DNA of 53,742 nucleotides from an uncultured Saprospiraceae bacterium (GCA_938015415.1 CALLPK010000055.1:1-53742), one strand, 5' to 3'. Counted from the first letter of the stretch, positions 7,345-16,346 are shown. The notes: generated by a model from the sequence alone, not told the origin. Numbers and translations are program-made.

Positions 7345-8370
7345 TTATTCTAAATAAGGATAATCTTTCTGGACGTAATTGTCTTCGTAAAGCCCCGATC
7401 CGTCCGGATAGTCCGAATTTTCGGCAAACTCTACTGCCTCCTCTATTAATTTTTTAATCTTGTCTTTGATGGCTTTAATATCTGCTTCGGTTGCCATTTT
7501 ACCATCTAGAATCCGCTTTTCTGTAACCTTGATTGGATCTTTATCTTTATAATCGTTTAATTCGTCCTTAGTACGGTATTTAGCCGGATCAGAGACGGAG
7601 TGACCTTTGTAGCGGTAGGTTTTGATTTCGAGGAAATAAGGGCCTTTTCCGCTGCGGATGTGTTTGGCCGCTTTTTGAATGGCCTCGTAAACCGTTTCTG
7701 GTTGCATACCATCGACTGCTTCGTTCGGCATCCCGTAGCCATCTCCCATGCGGTGTAAATCTATGACGTTACTGGTTCTTTCGACGGAAGTCCCCATGGC
7801 ATAGCCATTATTTTCGCAAATAAAAAGCACGGGTAATTTCCAGGTCATGGCCATGTTAAAAGCTTCGTGCAAGGCACCCTGACGGGCAGCACCATCTCCA
7901 AACATAGTGACAGAAAGGTTTTTGGTACCCCGGTATTGTTCCGCAAAACCGATTCCGGCACCAATTGGAATTTGTGCACCGACGATTCCGTTTCCACCGA
8001 AATAGTTGTTTTCTTTTGAAAAGAAGTGCATCGAGCCTCCTTTTCCACCGACGATACCGGTCTTTTTTCCAAATAATTCTGCCATCGCTTGCTTTGGCGT
8101 AACTCCACGACCCAATGCCGTTCCGTGCTGGCGGTAAGCCGTCACGATACAATCGTCTTTGGTAAGCGCCGTTTCCATTCCCGCAGTAATCGCTTCCTGA
8201 CCGATATAAACGTGGCAAAATCCACGGATTTTCTGTTGTCCGTACATCATCAACGCCTTTTCTTCAAAACGACGAATTAAAAGCATCTGCTCGTACCATT
8301 TGAGGTATAATTCCTTGGAATACTTCGGTTTAGAAGCTTTGGTCTTGTTCTTATCTGCTACTTTGCCCAT
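7345..8370 (-). CDS. pdhA: Pyruvate dehydrogenase E1 component, alpha subunit
   Basis: 341 residues. With the beta subunit it forms the thiamine-diphosphate E1 that decarboxylates pyruvate and acetylates the lipoyl arm of E2. The ThDP motif runs from GDG at 158-160 (GDGAARQGALHEAF) to ENN at 186-188. The E1-alpha phosphorylation-loop region YRYKGHSVSDPAKYRT is recognisable near residue 250, and the GGKGGSMHFF segment near 108. Its partner pdhB is not adjacent, which is usual in Bacteroidota, and the gene splits the otherwise familiar ribH-TPR / recF-DUF721 neighbourhood. A branched-chain oxoacid E1 alpha is the main alternative; overall similarity favours the pyruvate enzyme. Confidence 0.93.
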   Translation of the reverse strand: MGKVADKNKTKASKPKYSKELYLKWYEQMLLIRRFEEKALMMYGQQKIRGFCHVYIGQEAITAGMETALTKDDCIVTAYRQHGTALGRGVTPKQAMAELFGKKTGIVGGKGGSMHFFSKENNYFGGNGIVGAQIPIGAGIGFAEQYRGTKNLSVTMFGDGAARQGALHEAFNMAMTWKLPVLFICENNGYAMGTSVERTSNVIDLHRMGDGYGMPNEAVDGMQPETVYEAIQKAAKHIRSGKGPYFLEIKTYRYKGHSVSDPAKYRTKDELNDYKDKDPIKVTEKRILDGKMATEADIKAIKDKIKKLIEEAVEFAENSDYPDGSGLYEDNYVQKDYPYLE

Positions 8371-8414
8371 ATTTGGTATTTGAATTGAAATTTTTTAATG
8401 TACATTTTCTACTA

Positions 8415-8445
8415 CAAAGATAGTGAAGTCATACCCAAAATCAAA
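8415..8445 (-). promoter_or_regulatory. Bacteroidota-type promoter of pdhA
   Basis: On the minus strand TTTG (8445-8442), 19 bases and TATCTTTG (8422-8415) match the -33/-7 consensus. The start would be near 8409, giving a leader of roughly 38 bases. Confidence 0.65.
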
Positions 8446-8519
8446 ATCAATATTGCATATCGAATATTCAACGTCTAATATTGATTTAAAATCTGTTTTT
8501 TTATAACTCAGTTCTTGCT

Positions 8520-8527
8520 TACTTTTG
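8520..8527 (+). promoter_or_regulatory. Candidate -7 element of recF
   Basis: TACTTTTG matches TANNTTTG and ends only five bases before the ATG at 8533. Upstream at the -33 position there is only a T run. If used, the transcript would start at or beside the start codon. Confidence 0.4.
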
Positions 8528-8532
8528 CCGGA

Positions 8533-9624
8533 ATGACAATGGACGAACTCAAGTTGGTGAATTTTAAAAACTACGAAAACCTCGAGGTATCTTTTTCGCC
8601 GCAACTGAATTGCTTTGTGGGAATGAATGGGATGGGGAAGACCAATTTGTTAGAAGCGATCTATTATCTCTGCATGACCAAAAGTAATTTTGGCACGAAT
8701 GATCGGCAGATGGTCAGGCAAGGCGAAAGTTTTTTTAGAATTGAAGGGCATTTTGCGCAGAACGATAAGATGGTCGCTAAAGTTATTCCCGGAAAGCAAA
8801 AAAAATTTGAACGCAACGACGTGGCGTACGATCGCTTGATGGAACACATCGGAGAGATTCCCGTGGTGATGATTGTTCCTGATGATACCCAATTGGTTTC
8901 GGAAGGAAGTGAAGAACGCCGGCGATTTATTGATAATACGCTTTCACAGTTAGAAAGTGGTTATCTAAAGATGTTGATGTCTTACAATAAAGTTCTTAAG
9001 CAAAGAAATGCAGCTTTGAAAGGAATGGGTAAATCCGGTTATTATGATGATCGGTTGATTCAAACCTATAATGAGCAATTACTTGCTCCGGCGGATTTTA
9101 TCTATCAGGCACGAAAGAAATTTATAGCGGAATTTTTTCCCGTCTTTCAGCGTTTTTATCAGGTAATTTCCAACGATGCCGAGCAGGTGGCAGGGGAGTA
9201 TGTTTCAAAGCTTGCAAATGATAGTTTAAAGAATTTATTGAAGGAGAGTGAGCAAAAAGATCGAATTCTGCAACGAACGACGGTAGGCATCCACCGGGAT
9301 GATCTTAAATTTATGATTGGCGGAAATCCTTTGCGGAAGTTTGGTTCGCAGGGACAATTAAAGTCTTTTGTACTGGCCCTTAAACTAGCGCAGTTTGAGT
9401 TTTTAAAACAACAAAAAGAAAAAAAGCCATTATTGTTGTTAGATGATATTTTTGATAAACTGGACCGGCACCGGGTAGCACAATTAATTGGATTATTATT
9501 AGAACAGGACTTTGGGCAAATATTCATTACGGATACGCACGAAAATCGGCTGGAAAAAATTGTTGAGCAATACGCCACAAATTATCGTAAATTTACCGTA
9601 GAGAATGGGAGGGTTTCAGGGTAA
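8533..9624 (+). CDS. recF: DNA replication and repair protein RecF
   Basis: 363 residues from the chosen ATG. This SMC-like ATPase loads RecA at single-strand gaps together with RecO and RecR. Walker A is GMNGMGKTNLLEAI (about 29-42); the ABC signature region is KFGSQGQLKSFVLALKLA; and Walker B is LLLLDDIFDKLD with the following D-loop helix. The frame stays open from a TTG at 8515, but those codons overlap the -7 element, so ATG 8533 or ATG 8539 (MDELKLVNFKNYE) is more plausible. The DUF721 gene follows on the same strand. Confidence 0.95.
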   Translation: MTMDELKLVNFKNYENLEVSFSPQLNCFVGMNGMGKTNLLEAIYYLCMTKSNFGTNDRQMVRQGESFFRIEGHFAQNDKMVAKVIPGKQKKFERNDVAYDRLMEHIGEIPVVMIVPDDTQLVSEGSEERRRFIDNTLSQLESGYLKMLMSYNKVLKQRNAALKGMGKSGYYDDRLIQTYNEQLLAPADFIYQARKKFIAEFFPVFQRFYQVISNDAEQVAGEYVSKLANDSLKNLLKESEQKDRILQRTTVGIHRDDLKFMIGGNPLRKFGSQGQLKSFVLALKLAQFEFLKQQKEKKPLLLLDDIFDKLDRHRVAQLIGLLLEQDFGQIFITDTHENRLEKIVEQYATNYRKFTVENGRVSG

Positions 9625-9784
9625 GGAATAATGAATTTTCAATACCGAATGTTCAATATTGATTTTTGAGTTTGTCATTTGGATGAAATTATTATTTTGA
9701 AGGATGAATCCTCAGACTTTAGTCTTTAAATCCCAAAAATTCTCTTGAAAAAAATAAATATTCATTCTTTGTCTATTCTTTAAT

Positions 9785-10075
9785 ATGAAAAAATACAACG
9801 ATCAAGAATTAAAAGATGTACTCGCCGAGATGATGAGCTCCCGGCGTCTCAAGCCAAAGCTGGATCAGCTGAAGGTCAAATCTATTTGGGAATCTAATAT
9901 GGGGCCCAGCATCAATAAATACACGAAGAAAATTAGCTTGACAAAAGGAAAATTATTTATCAAAATAGATTCCGCACCGCTCAAGCAGGAACTTAATTAC
10001 GGTAAAGACAAAATTATCAAAATGATGAATAAGGAAATCGGGGAAGATATCGTCACCGATGTGGTTATTCATTAG
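9785..10075 (+). CDS. DUF721 (DciA-like) protein
   Basis: 96 residues. The family signature is a short N-terminal helix, then W in SIWESNMGPSINKYT (residues about 34-48), then alternating strands (KGKLFIKIDSAPLKQEL) and the ending KIIKMMNKEIGEDIVTDVVIH. DciA, the best-studied member, helps load the replicative helicase in bacteria lacking DnaC; the short Bacteroidota form next to recF is of the same family, but its role is inferred. It is encoded 160 bases after recF on the same strand. Confidence 0.88.
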   Translation: MKKYNDQELKDVLAEMMSSRRLKPKLDQLKVKSIWESNMGPSINKYTKKISLTKGKLFIKIDSAPLKQELNYGKDKIIKMMNKEIGEDIVTDVVIH

Positions 10076-10295
10076 TGATGAGGATCAGTGGTTAAAGCAA
10101 AAAGACGATTAGTTATCATGAAAAAAATAATGAATTTTGAATGTTGACTTAGGAATATTGAATTTTCAGAGGAGTTACCGAGATAGTTTGTTCATCCTAA
10201 GGTCATTATAGCTTATTATACCGCTTTAAATTTTTGCGAATTTCCAAATATTACAGCCCGACTGCTAACTTTTATTTTTTTCTTATTTTAGCGGC

Positions 10296-11156
10296 ATGAA
10301 AAGCACAACAATTCGCCTGGGCGGTGTCCCGGAACACTTTAATTTACCTGTTCATCTGGCCCACGAAAAAGGAGATTTTGCTGCCAGAGGTGTTGATTTG
10401 GAATGGACTACATTTAAGGGCGGAACCGGACAGATGACCAAAGCGCTTCGCAACGATGAAGTGGATGCTTGTATATTACTCACCGAAGGAATCATCACGG
10501 ATATCGCCAATGGCAACCCCTCCCTGATCATCAGCGAATATGTGACTTCTCCTTTGATCTGGGGCATTCATACCGGGACCGAAAATACCCTTCGTCACCA
10601 CAGTGATATTTACGATAAAAATTATGCGATCAGTCGTTTTGGATCGGGATCTCATCTAATGGCGATTGTGGACGCCAATAGCCAGGGAAAAAATATTGCG
10701 ACGGAGCAGTTTAAGATTATAAAAAATCTGGATGGTGCCTTAACTTCGCTCACAGAATTAGGAACGGATGTATTCTATTGGGAAAAATATACGACCAAGC
10801 CTTACGTCGACGCGGGACGATTGCGGAGAGTAGGGGAATACCTTACGCCCTGGCCTTGTTTTATGATTGCGGCTACCAAAAAAGCCATTGGAGAAAAACC
10901 AGAGACGTTGATCCGGATGCTGCGGACGATTCACGATAGTTGTGATTATTTTATGCAATCGGACGATAATATTGACCTGGTGGCGAAGCGTTACGGAATC
11001 TTGCCTAATGATGCCGCTAGTTGGTATCACAAAACTTCCTGGGCAATTCACGGCTGGGTGAGTAATAAGATTTTAAAAAATGTGATTTATCATTTGAAGA
11101 CCGCAGAAATTTTAAAAGAAGGGCAGGAAAATACGGAGTTGGTATGGAAACGTTAA
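10296..11156 (+). CDS. Orphan periplasmic-binding-protein-like protein (NMT1/SsuA fold), apparently cytoplasmic
   Basis: 286 residues. The start IRLGGVPEHFNLPVHLAHEKGDFAARGVDLEW, GGTGQMTKALRNDEVDACILLTEGI and the SRFGSGSHLM hinge region match nitrate/taurine/thiamine-precursor binding proteins. There is no signal peptide, and no ABC permease or ATPase gene lies nearby, so it is not a standard transport component. The translated start at the first ATG begins directly with the fold's first strand. A cytosolic ligand-binding or metabolic role is possible; the ligand is unknown. Confidence 0.75.
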   Translation: MKSTTIRLGGVPEHFNLPVHLAHEKGDFAARGVDLEWTTFKGGTGQMTKALRNDEVDACILLTEGIITDIANGNPSLIISEYVTSPLIWGIHTGTENTLRHHSDIYDKNYAISRFGSGSHLMAIVDANSQGKNIATEQFKIIKNLDGALTSLTELGTDVFYWEKYTTKPYVDAGRLRRVGEYLTPWPCFMIAATKKAIGEKPETLIRMLRTIHDSCDYFMQSDDNIDLVAKRYGILPNDAASWYHKTSWAIHGWVSNKILKNVIYHLKTAEILKEGQENTELVWKR

Positions 11157-11427
11157 TCTTGGATTATAAGGTAGGAAGAATCATGATTTTTCTTCCCACT
11201 CTTTAATTTTTATACTTCGAGCAATTTTTAATTTTCTTAATTCCGAATCTGCTTAGTAGTTCTCTTCTTTCGTCGTTCTCTGTCTGCGCATAGATCGGGA
11301 GGAAAATTAAAAACCACTTTCAGCAGAGTACTCTTCGAAAATACTTTCTATACAAAACATTTCAGCATAAAGTCTATTGAGAATACTGATCCTTAAAACC
11401 TATCTTTAAATTTTTTAAAATAAAATA

Positions 11428-12438
11428 ATGTTAAAAGTAAACGCGTATGCCCTCGAAAAAAAGGGTGCAGAAAAATTGACGCCCTTTAGCTACGAACTGG
11501 GTGCCTTGGGTGGAGAACAGGTAGATATAAAGATTCATTATTGTGGACTCTGTCATTCTGATATCAGTATGATCCAAAACTCTTGGGGAATGACCCAGTA
11601 TCCTTTGATACCGGGACACGAAATAATTGGAGAAGTTATCGCCGTCGGAGATCAGGTAAAAAACCTTAAAAAAGGAGACCAAGTAGGAGTTGGCTGGCAA
11701 TCTGCTTCTTGTATGCACTGCAACCAGTGTATGAATGGTCAGCACCATCTTTGTCAGAATGGTGAAAGCACCATCGTGGGCCGTCACGGTGGTTTTGCGG
11801 ATCACGTGCGTAGTCACTGGTCCTGGACGATTCCATTGCCAGAAGGTATTGATCTGAAAAAAGCAGGTCCGTTGTTATGCGGAGGAATCACCGTTTTTAA
11901 TCCCATCATGCTGGCCAACGTTAAAGCGACGGATCGGGTAGGAGTCATCGGTATTGGCGGCCTGGGACATATGGCCTTGAAGTTTTTAAGTAAGTGGGGT
12001 TGCGAAGTTATCGCTTTTAGTTCAAGTCCGGATAAAAAGGAAGCAATTTTGAAAATGGGCGCGACCAAAGTCATCAACTCCCGTGATCCAAAAGAATTGA
12101 AATCTATTACCGGATATTTAGATTTAATTATCAACACCACTAACGTCAAACTGGACTGGGATGCTTACTTGTCTACGTTGGCGCCACAGGGGCGTTTGCA
12201 TACGGTAGGGGCGGTTATGGAACCAATGGAGATTCCCGCCTTTTCACTGATTTCGGGTGAAAAAACCTTGGGTGGCAGCCCGATTGGCAGTCCTGCCCTG
12301 ACCCGGAAGATGCTGGAGTTTTGTGTGCGACACGATATTTATCCGATGGTAGAATCCTTTCCGATCGGGGAGGTCAATGAGGCGATTGCACATCTGGAGG
12401 CGGGGAAGGCACGGTATCGGGTGGTTTTGAAATGTTGA
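11428..12438 (+). CDS. Zinc-dependent alcohol/aldehyde dehydrogenase (cinnamyl alcohol dehydrogenase group)
   Basis: 336 residues of the medium-chain dehydrogenase family. Catalytic zinc ligands appear as C42 in CGLCHSD and H64-E65 in PGHEIIGEV. The structural zinc lobe is the cysteine set in ASCMHCNQCMNGQHHLC. The Rossmann glycine motif is GIGGLGHMALKF near residue 175, followed by AFSSSPDKKEA, which suggests NADP rather than NAD because no acidic residue ends the second strand. The layout matches the YahK/CAD branch that reduces aldehydes. It appears monocistronic; a repeat block and a bidirectional terminator follow. Confidence 0.92.
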   Translation: MLKVNAYALEKKGAEKLTPFSYELGALGGEQVDIKIHYCGLCHSDISMIQNSWGMTQYPLIPGHEIIGEVIAVGDQVKNLKKGDQVGVGWQSASCMHCNQCMNGQHHLCQNGESTIVGRHGGFADHVRSHWSWTIPLPEGIDLKKAGPLLCGGITVFNPIMLANVKATDRVGVIGIGGLGHMALKFLSKWGCEVIAFSSSPDKKEAILKMGATKVINSRDPKELKSITGYLDLIINTTNVKLDWDAYLSTLAPQGRLHTVGAVMEPMEIPAFSLISGEKTLGGSPIGSPALTRKMLEFCVRHDIYPMVESFPIGEVNEAIAHLEAGKARYRVVLKC

Positions 12439-12521
12439 GGCGTTTTGCTTGTTGAGGCGCTTTGCTTGTTGAATCGTTGAATCGTTGAATTGTTGAATCG
12501 TTTTATTCACGATTATTCAAC
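12434..12521. repeat. Two 17-bp and four 8-bp tandem repeats plus an inverted copy
   Basis: GTTGAGGCG(T/C)TTTGCTT occurs twice (12434-12467), then GTTGAATC/T four times (12468-12499). CGATTATTCAAC at 12510-12521 is a nearly complementary copy of the last unit, so the block can end in a hairpin. It begins within the last codons of the dehydrogenase gene. Confidence 0.85.
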
Positions 12522-12560
12522 GGGGCTTTCTTATGACATTTCATTCAGATATTCTTAAAA

Positions 12561-12597
12561 AAAAAGGCGAACCGCAATTGCGATCCGCCTTTTTATT
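12561..12597. terminator. Bidirectional terminator between the dehydrogenase and glutamine synthetase genes
   Basis: An almost palindromic stem (AAAAAGGCG...CGCAATTGCG...CGCCTTTTT) lies between an A run and a T run, in the gap between convergent genes. Confidence 0.85.
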
Positions 12598-12653
12598 TTT
12601 TTTTGCGCTAATATTTGCGCAAAACGCTGTTAATGCTAAAAGAAATATTTTGA

Positions 12654-13688
12654 CTATGCAGGAACAGAAACATTTGCAGTCTTAACTGTTTTAATAATTC
12701 GAGCAGCAATTTTGTAAGGATCACCATTAGAAGCAGGTCTTCTATCTTCTAACCATCCTTTCCAGCCTTTTTCAACGGCAATAATTGGAATACGAATAGA
12801 AGCTCCTCTATCGGAAACACCCCAGGAGAAATCCGTAATAGCAGCTGTTTCGTGCAAACCAGTTAAACGTTGGTCATTAAACTCACCGTACACCGCAATG
12901 TGCTCATCAACAACCGGTCGGAAAGCTTCACAGATTTTAGCGAATACTTCTTTATCTCCAGAAGTTCTTAAGGCCGTGTTAGAGAAATTTGCGTGCATAC
13001 CAGAACCATTCCAGTCCATGTCTTTTCCTAATGGCTTTGGATGGTATTCAATGTAGTATCCGTATTTTTCAGTTAAACGGTCTAATAAATATCTGGCAAT
13101 CCAAATTTCATCTCCCGCTTTCTTGGCACCTTTTGCGAACAATTGGAATTCCCACTGACCGGAAGCAACTTCCTGGTTAATTCCTTCAAAATTAAGACCG
13201 GCATCGATACATAAATCTGCGTGCTCTTCCACTAAAGCTCTACCGTGCGTATTTTTTCCACCAACAGAACAGTAATACATACCTTGTGGCGCAGGATATC
13301 CACCAATTGGAAATCCTAACGGTAATTGCGTTTTAGTATCCATGATGAAATATTCCTGCTCAAAACCAAACCAGAAATCATTGTCGTCATCATCAATGGT
13401 AGCGCGACCGTTAGATACGTGAGGTGTTCCGTCGGCATTCATAACTTCGGTCATGACCAGGTAACCGTTCTTTCTGGTTGGATCCGGATAAATCGCAACA
13501 GGGATCAATAAACAATCTGAAGAATTACCTTCTGCTTGCTTAGTTGATGAACCGTCAAAAGACCAGACTCCTAGTTCTTCTAAAGTTCCTTTAAAGTTTT
13601 CATGTTCTTCGACTTTGGTTTTACTTCTCATGTTTTGAGTTGGAAAGTAACCATCTAACCAAATGTATTCAAGTTTAATTTTTGCCAT
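12654..13688 (-). CDS. glnII: Glutamine synthetase, type II (eukaryotic-like GSII)
   Basis: 344 residues, the short GSII length rather than about 470 (GSI) or 700 (GSIII). It makes glutamine from glutamate, ammonia and ATP. Motifs in order are YIWLDGYFPTQNMRSKTK, VWSFDGSSTKQAEG, the metal-binding FGFEQEYF, GINQEVASGQWEFQ and the ammonia/glutamate site DWNGSGMHANFS, followed by RGASIRIP. No adenylylation tyrosine loop is expected in this type. It appears monocistronic, and no regulator gene is adjacent. Confidence 0.96.
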   Translation of the reverse strand: MAKIKLEYIWLDGYFPTQNMRSKTKVEEHENFKGTLEELGVWSFDGSSTKQAEGNSSDCLLIPVAIYPDPTRKNGYLVMTEVMNADGTPHVSNGRATIDDDDNDFWFGFEQEYFIMDTKTQLPLGFPIGGYPAPQGMYYCSVGGKNTHGRALVEEHADLCIDAGLNFEGINQEVASGQWEFQLFAKGAKKAGDEIWIARYLLDRLTEKYGYYIEYHPKPLGKDMDWNGSGMHANFSNTALRTSGDKEVFAKICEAFRPVVDEHIAVYGEFNDQRLTGLHETAAITDFSWGVSDRGASIRIPIIAVEKGWKGWLEDRRPASNGDPYKIAARIIKTVKTANVSVPA

Positions 13689-13881
13689 AAAACTAATTTT
13701 TTATTGAAATTTTATTGAATGTATTTTAAAATTGAGCGAAAAGATATTTACTAAATGACAGGTTCTTTTCTTCCCGTTTTTATTTCCGATTAATTTTTGC
13801 AAACTTAGCGTAAATCCTGATTTTTTTATAGCCTAATAAATAGTCTTTATACAGTATTTAAACAGGCATTTTTTTACGTAA

Positions 13882-15429
13882 ATGCCTGATAAACAGTTTT
13901 TTATGACCATGAAAAAGGTGAGATCCAATAACGCAAGACGGTATTTGTTTACGTTGGTTCATTCAATGAATAAGGCAGAAAGGCGGAATTTTAAATTATA
14001 TATCAAAAAAATGGAAGAAAAAACCAGTAATAAGCTGGGACTATTATTTGATGCAATTGCCAAAACAAAAAACTACGATGAACAAAAAATAAAAGAAAAA
14101 TTGCCAGGTATTTCTGCTGCTCAACTATCCAATCTAAAGCGTTATTTATACCAGCAAATCCTGACCAGTCTACGGTTATTATCGATCCAGAAAAATGTTG
14201 AAATTCAAATACGAGAGCAGATTGATTTCGCACGTATCCTATACGGAAAAGGATTGTTTTATCAGAGTCTAAAAATTCTGGAAAGTATCCGTACCCTCGC
14301 TCAGGAAAACCATCTGGATTTATTATTATTAGAAATTTTAGAATTTTTAAAACTGATTGAAGAGCGTCACATCACACGTTCCCGGCAGGAGGAAGGAAAG
14401 ATGGAACGCCTTGAAAGCGATGCACTGCGACGATCAGAAATTATTCATAATAGTTGCCAACTTTCCAATCTGAAAATTTCTATTCATGGATTTTATATTC
14501 GTTACGGTCATATCCGAAATGACCTGAATAAAAAGATGGTGATTGCGATTTTTGACGAAAAACTTAATAAGATTGATCAGTCAAAACTAACTTTTTTTGA
14601 ACGGGTGTACCTTTATCAGTCGTGGGTATGGTTCTATCATATTTTGCTTGATTTTAAAAAATGTTTTGATTATGCAAAAAAGTGGATTGATGTTTTTGAA
14701 GAAGATCCTAATTTAATTGAGGAAGATCCAGATCTATATCTGAGGGGATATCACTACGTTTTGACGAGTCTGTTTCACCAGCGAAATCAGGTGACTTTTA
14801 AACTGTATTTTAAAAAATTTGCTAAATTTTACCATAAAAATTATGAAGGCTTTAATTACAATTCCCGGATGATTGCTTCGCTGTATTTTTACAGTGCGGA
14901 AATCAACCAACATATTATGAAGCAACAGTTTCGGGCAGGCTTGCCAGTGGTTCCCAGGATCCTTGGCTTTCTGGATAAGTTTTCGGATTTGCTGGATCAG
15001 CACCGGGTGTTGATTTTTTATTTTAAAATTGCTTACCTCTATTTTGGTTCTAAAGACTACGAAAAATGTCTGGATTATCTGGATCGGATTCTCGATTTAA
15101 AAGTGGCGCATCTGCGGGAAGACTTACAAGCCTACGCGCGTATTTTGTTGCTATTGGCCCACTACGAATTGGGTAATTTCATTCTATTGAGTTCTCTGAT
15201 AAAATCAACTCATCGTTTTTTAAGCAAACTCAAAGAACTAACCGAGGTGCAACAGGAAACGCTTCGTCTATTTCGAGCTCTGGTCCAGCTGCCCCAAAAT
15301 GAACACCGGCCGGTATTGGAAGCATTTAAAGAAAAAATGAAAATTCTCAAAGAGGATGAATTTGAGAAGCGGAGTTTTATTTATCTGGACGTGTATCAGT
15401 GGGTCGAGGGGAAGCTGGATGGGAGGTGA
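13882..15429 (+). CDS. Large all-helical protein of unknown function
   Basis: 515 residues, not recognised. The N-terminus (NARRYLFTLVHSMNKAERRNFKLYIKK) is strongly basic. The rest is a chain of amphipathic helix pairs such as ARILYGKGLFYQSLKILESI and IAYLYFGSKDYEKCLDYLDRIL, spaced like degenerate TPR units, with many Leu, Tyr, Phe and Lys residues. There is no signal peptide or membrane helix, so it should be cytoplasmic. Two further in-frame ATGs lie 8 and 10 codons downstream, and the better start is undecided. It is a single gene ending at a clear terminator. Confidence 0.75.
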   Translation: MPDKQFFMTMKKVRSNNARRYLFTLVHSMNKAERRNFKLYIKKMEEKTSNKLGLLFDAIAKTKNYDEQKIKEKLPGISAAQLSNLKRYLYQQILTSLRLLSIQKNVEIQIREQIDFARILYGKGLFYQSLKILESIRTLAQENHLDLLLLEILEFLKLIEERHITRSRQEEGKMERLESDALRRSEIIHNSCQLSNLKISIHGFYIRYGHIRNDLNKKMVIAIFDEKLNKIDQSKLTFFERVYLYQSWVWFYHILLDFKKCFDYAKKWIDVFEEDPNLIEEDPDLYLRGYHYVLTSLFHQRNQVTFKLYFKKFAKFYHKNYEGFNYNSRMIASLYFYSAEINQHIMKQQFRAGLPVVPRILGFLDKFSDLLDQHRVLIFYFKIAYLYFGSKDYEKCLDYLDRILDLKVAHLREDLQAYARILLLLAHYELGNFILLSSLIKSTHRFLSKLKELTEVQQETLRLFRALVQLPQNEHRPVLEAFKEKMKILKEDEFEKRSFIYLDVYQWVEGKLDGR

Positions 15430-15466
15430 TGAAATTAAGTGCCTTTCACAGTTTATAATAAAAGCA

Positions 15467-15508
15467 TTGAGCCTTTCCCGCATTTTACGAGAAAGGCTCA
15501 AGATTTTT
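15467..15508 (+). terminator. Intrinsic terminator after the helical protein gene
   Basis: A perfect 11-bp stem (TTGAGCCTTTC/GAAAGGCTCAA) with a 13-base loop, then five T. On the minus strand a weaker TTTT follows, so it may also serve the convergent TerB-like gene. Confidence 0.85.
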
Positions 15509-15554
15509 ATTTTCAATCTCAGCACTGATCCGGGATTGGTAATTCAATAAAATT

Positions 15555-16067
15555 CTATTCTTCCACCTCTTCATCTTCAAAAGGTGCGTCGTCCGCATCC
15601 TCCGGCATCTCTACTTTATTGATCATCGGTAGTCCAACATATTTTCCTTCCGCACGGCTGATGGCCCCAAAACCGAGGATTCCACCACTTGCCTTGGCTA
15701 CGTGCTCAGCGAAAGTAACAAAGCTATGGTAAAAATGGGCAGCGTGTAAAGGATCCATTTTTGGGAAAATATCGTTTAGTTGCGCCAGCTCTTCACTGAT
15801 CATACTAATGCGCTCATCTGTACCAATCGGTAAGGTACTGATCAGTTCATCCAGTTGAGTAGCAAATTCTTCGCCTACTAATTTGTAGTAGCCCTCCAAA
15901 GCAGGAGGATGCTGATAGCCTCTGATTTTCATAATTTTAGCCGCCCATTCTTTCTCTGCGGAGTCGATATTTCCGTCAGCACCGGCGATTAAAGCCGTAA
16001 TTAATGGAATCGCGTTCTTTAGTAATTTTTGTTCCGTGTCGTTCAGTCCGGCAAATTGTGGAATCAT
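15555..16067 (-). CDS. TerB-like domain protein with acidic tail
   Basis: 170 residues. The helical N-terminus contains PLITALIAGADGNIDSAEKEWA (about 21-42), the D.G.I...E metal-site signature of the TerB/DjlA-N domain. Four or five helices follow, then a glycine-rich turn (GGILGFGAI) and a strongly acidic end (DADDAPFEDEEVEE). TerB domains are linked to envelope stress and tellurite resistance in other bacteria, but no substrate can be stated here. No ter operon partner is adjacent; a TerC gene lies about 3.5 kb away. Confidence 0.75.
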   Translation of the reverse strand: MIPQFAGLNDTEQKLLKNAIPLITALIAGADGNIDSAEKEWAAKIMKIRGYQHPPALEGYYKLVGEEFATQLDELISTLPIGTDERISMISEELAQLNDIFPKMDPLHAAHFYHSFVTFAEHVAKASGGILGFGAISRAEGKYVGLPMINKVEMPEDADDAPFEDEEVEE

Positions 16068-16084
16068 GAATTGTTAGTTTGTTT

Positions 16085-16116
16085 AGATTAAAAAGATCAT
16101 TCCGTTCTTTTAATCT
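16085..16116 (-). other. Inverted repeat in the leader of the TerB-like gene
   Basis: AGATTAAAAAGA and TCTTTTAATCT form an 11-bp stem with one bulge and a 9-base loop, 17 bases upstream of the start codon. The remainder of the 404-base gap up to mutS shows only the -7 element noted separately. Confidence 0.4.
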
Positions 16117-16338
16117 GGTAATTAAATAATACTTATGCTAATCTAACCTTTTTTTTGCAATACATCCAGCAAAATAATGCTATCTGAGCAAGTCTGTTTT
16201 TAGGACGTAGAGATGTTCGTAAAGATACGGGCAAATTTAAGAAAATTAACTCAAATTGGGTAAAGCACTTTAGATTTGATCCGAATAATACTCCCAAAAT
16301 ATTTCAAAATCCAATTACCAAAGCCATTATTTTCTTGC

Positions 16339-16346
16339 TACCTTTG
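16339..16346 (+). promoter_or_regulatory. Candidate -7 element of mutS
   Basis: TACCTTTG matches TANNTTTG. No TTTG is seen at the -33 distance. The transcript would have a leader of about 120 bases. Confidence 0.35.

Noticed and set aside
8441-8490. AT-rich words such as TCAATATTG recurring near 5290, 8450, 9650 and 10140
   Set aside because: The similarity is short and close to what base composition allows; without a genome-wide count I do not call it a repeat family.
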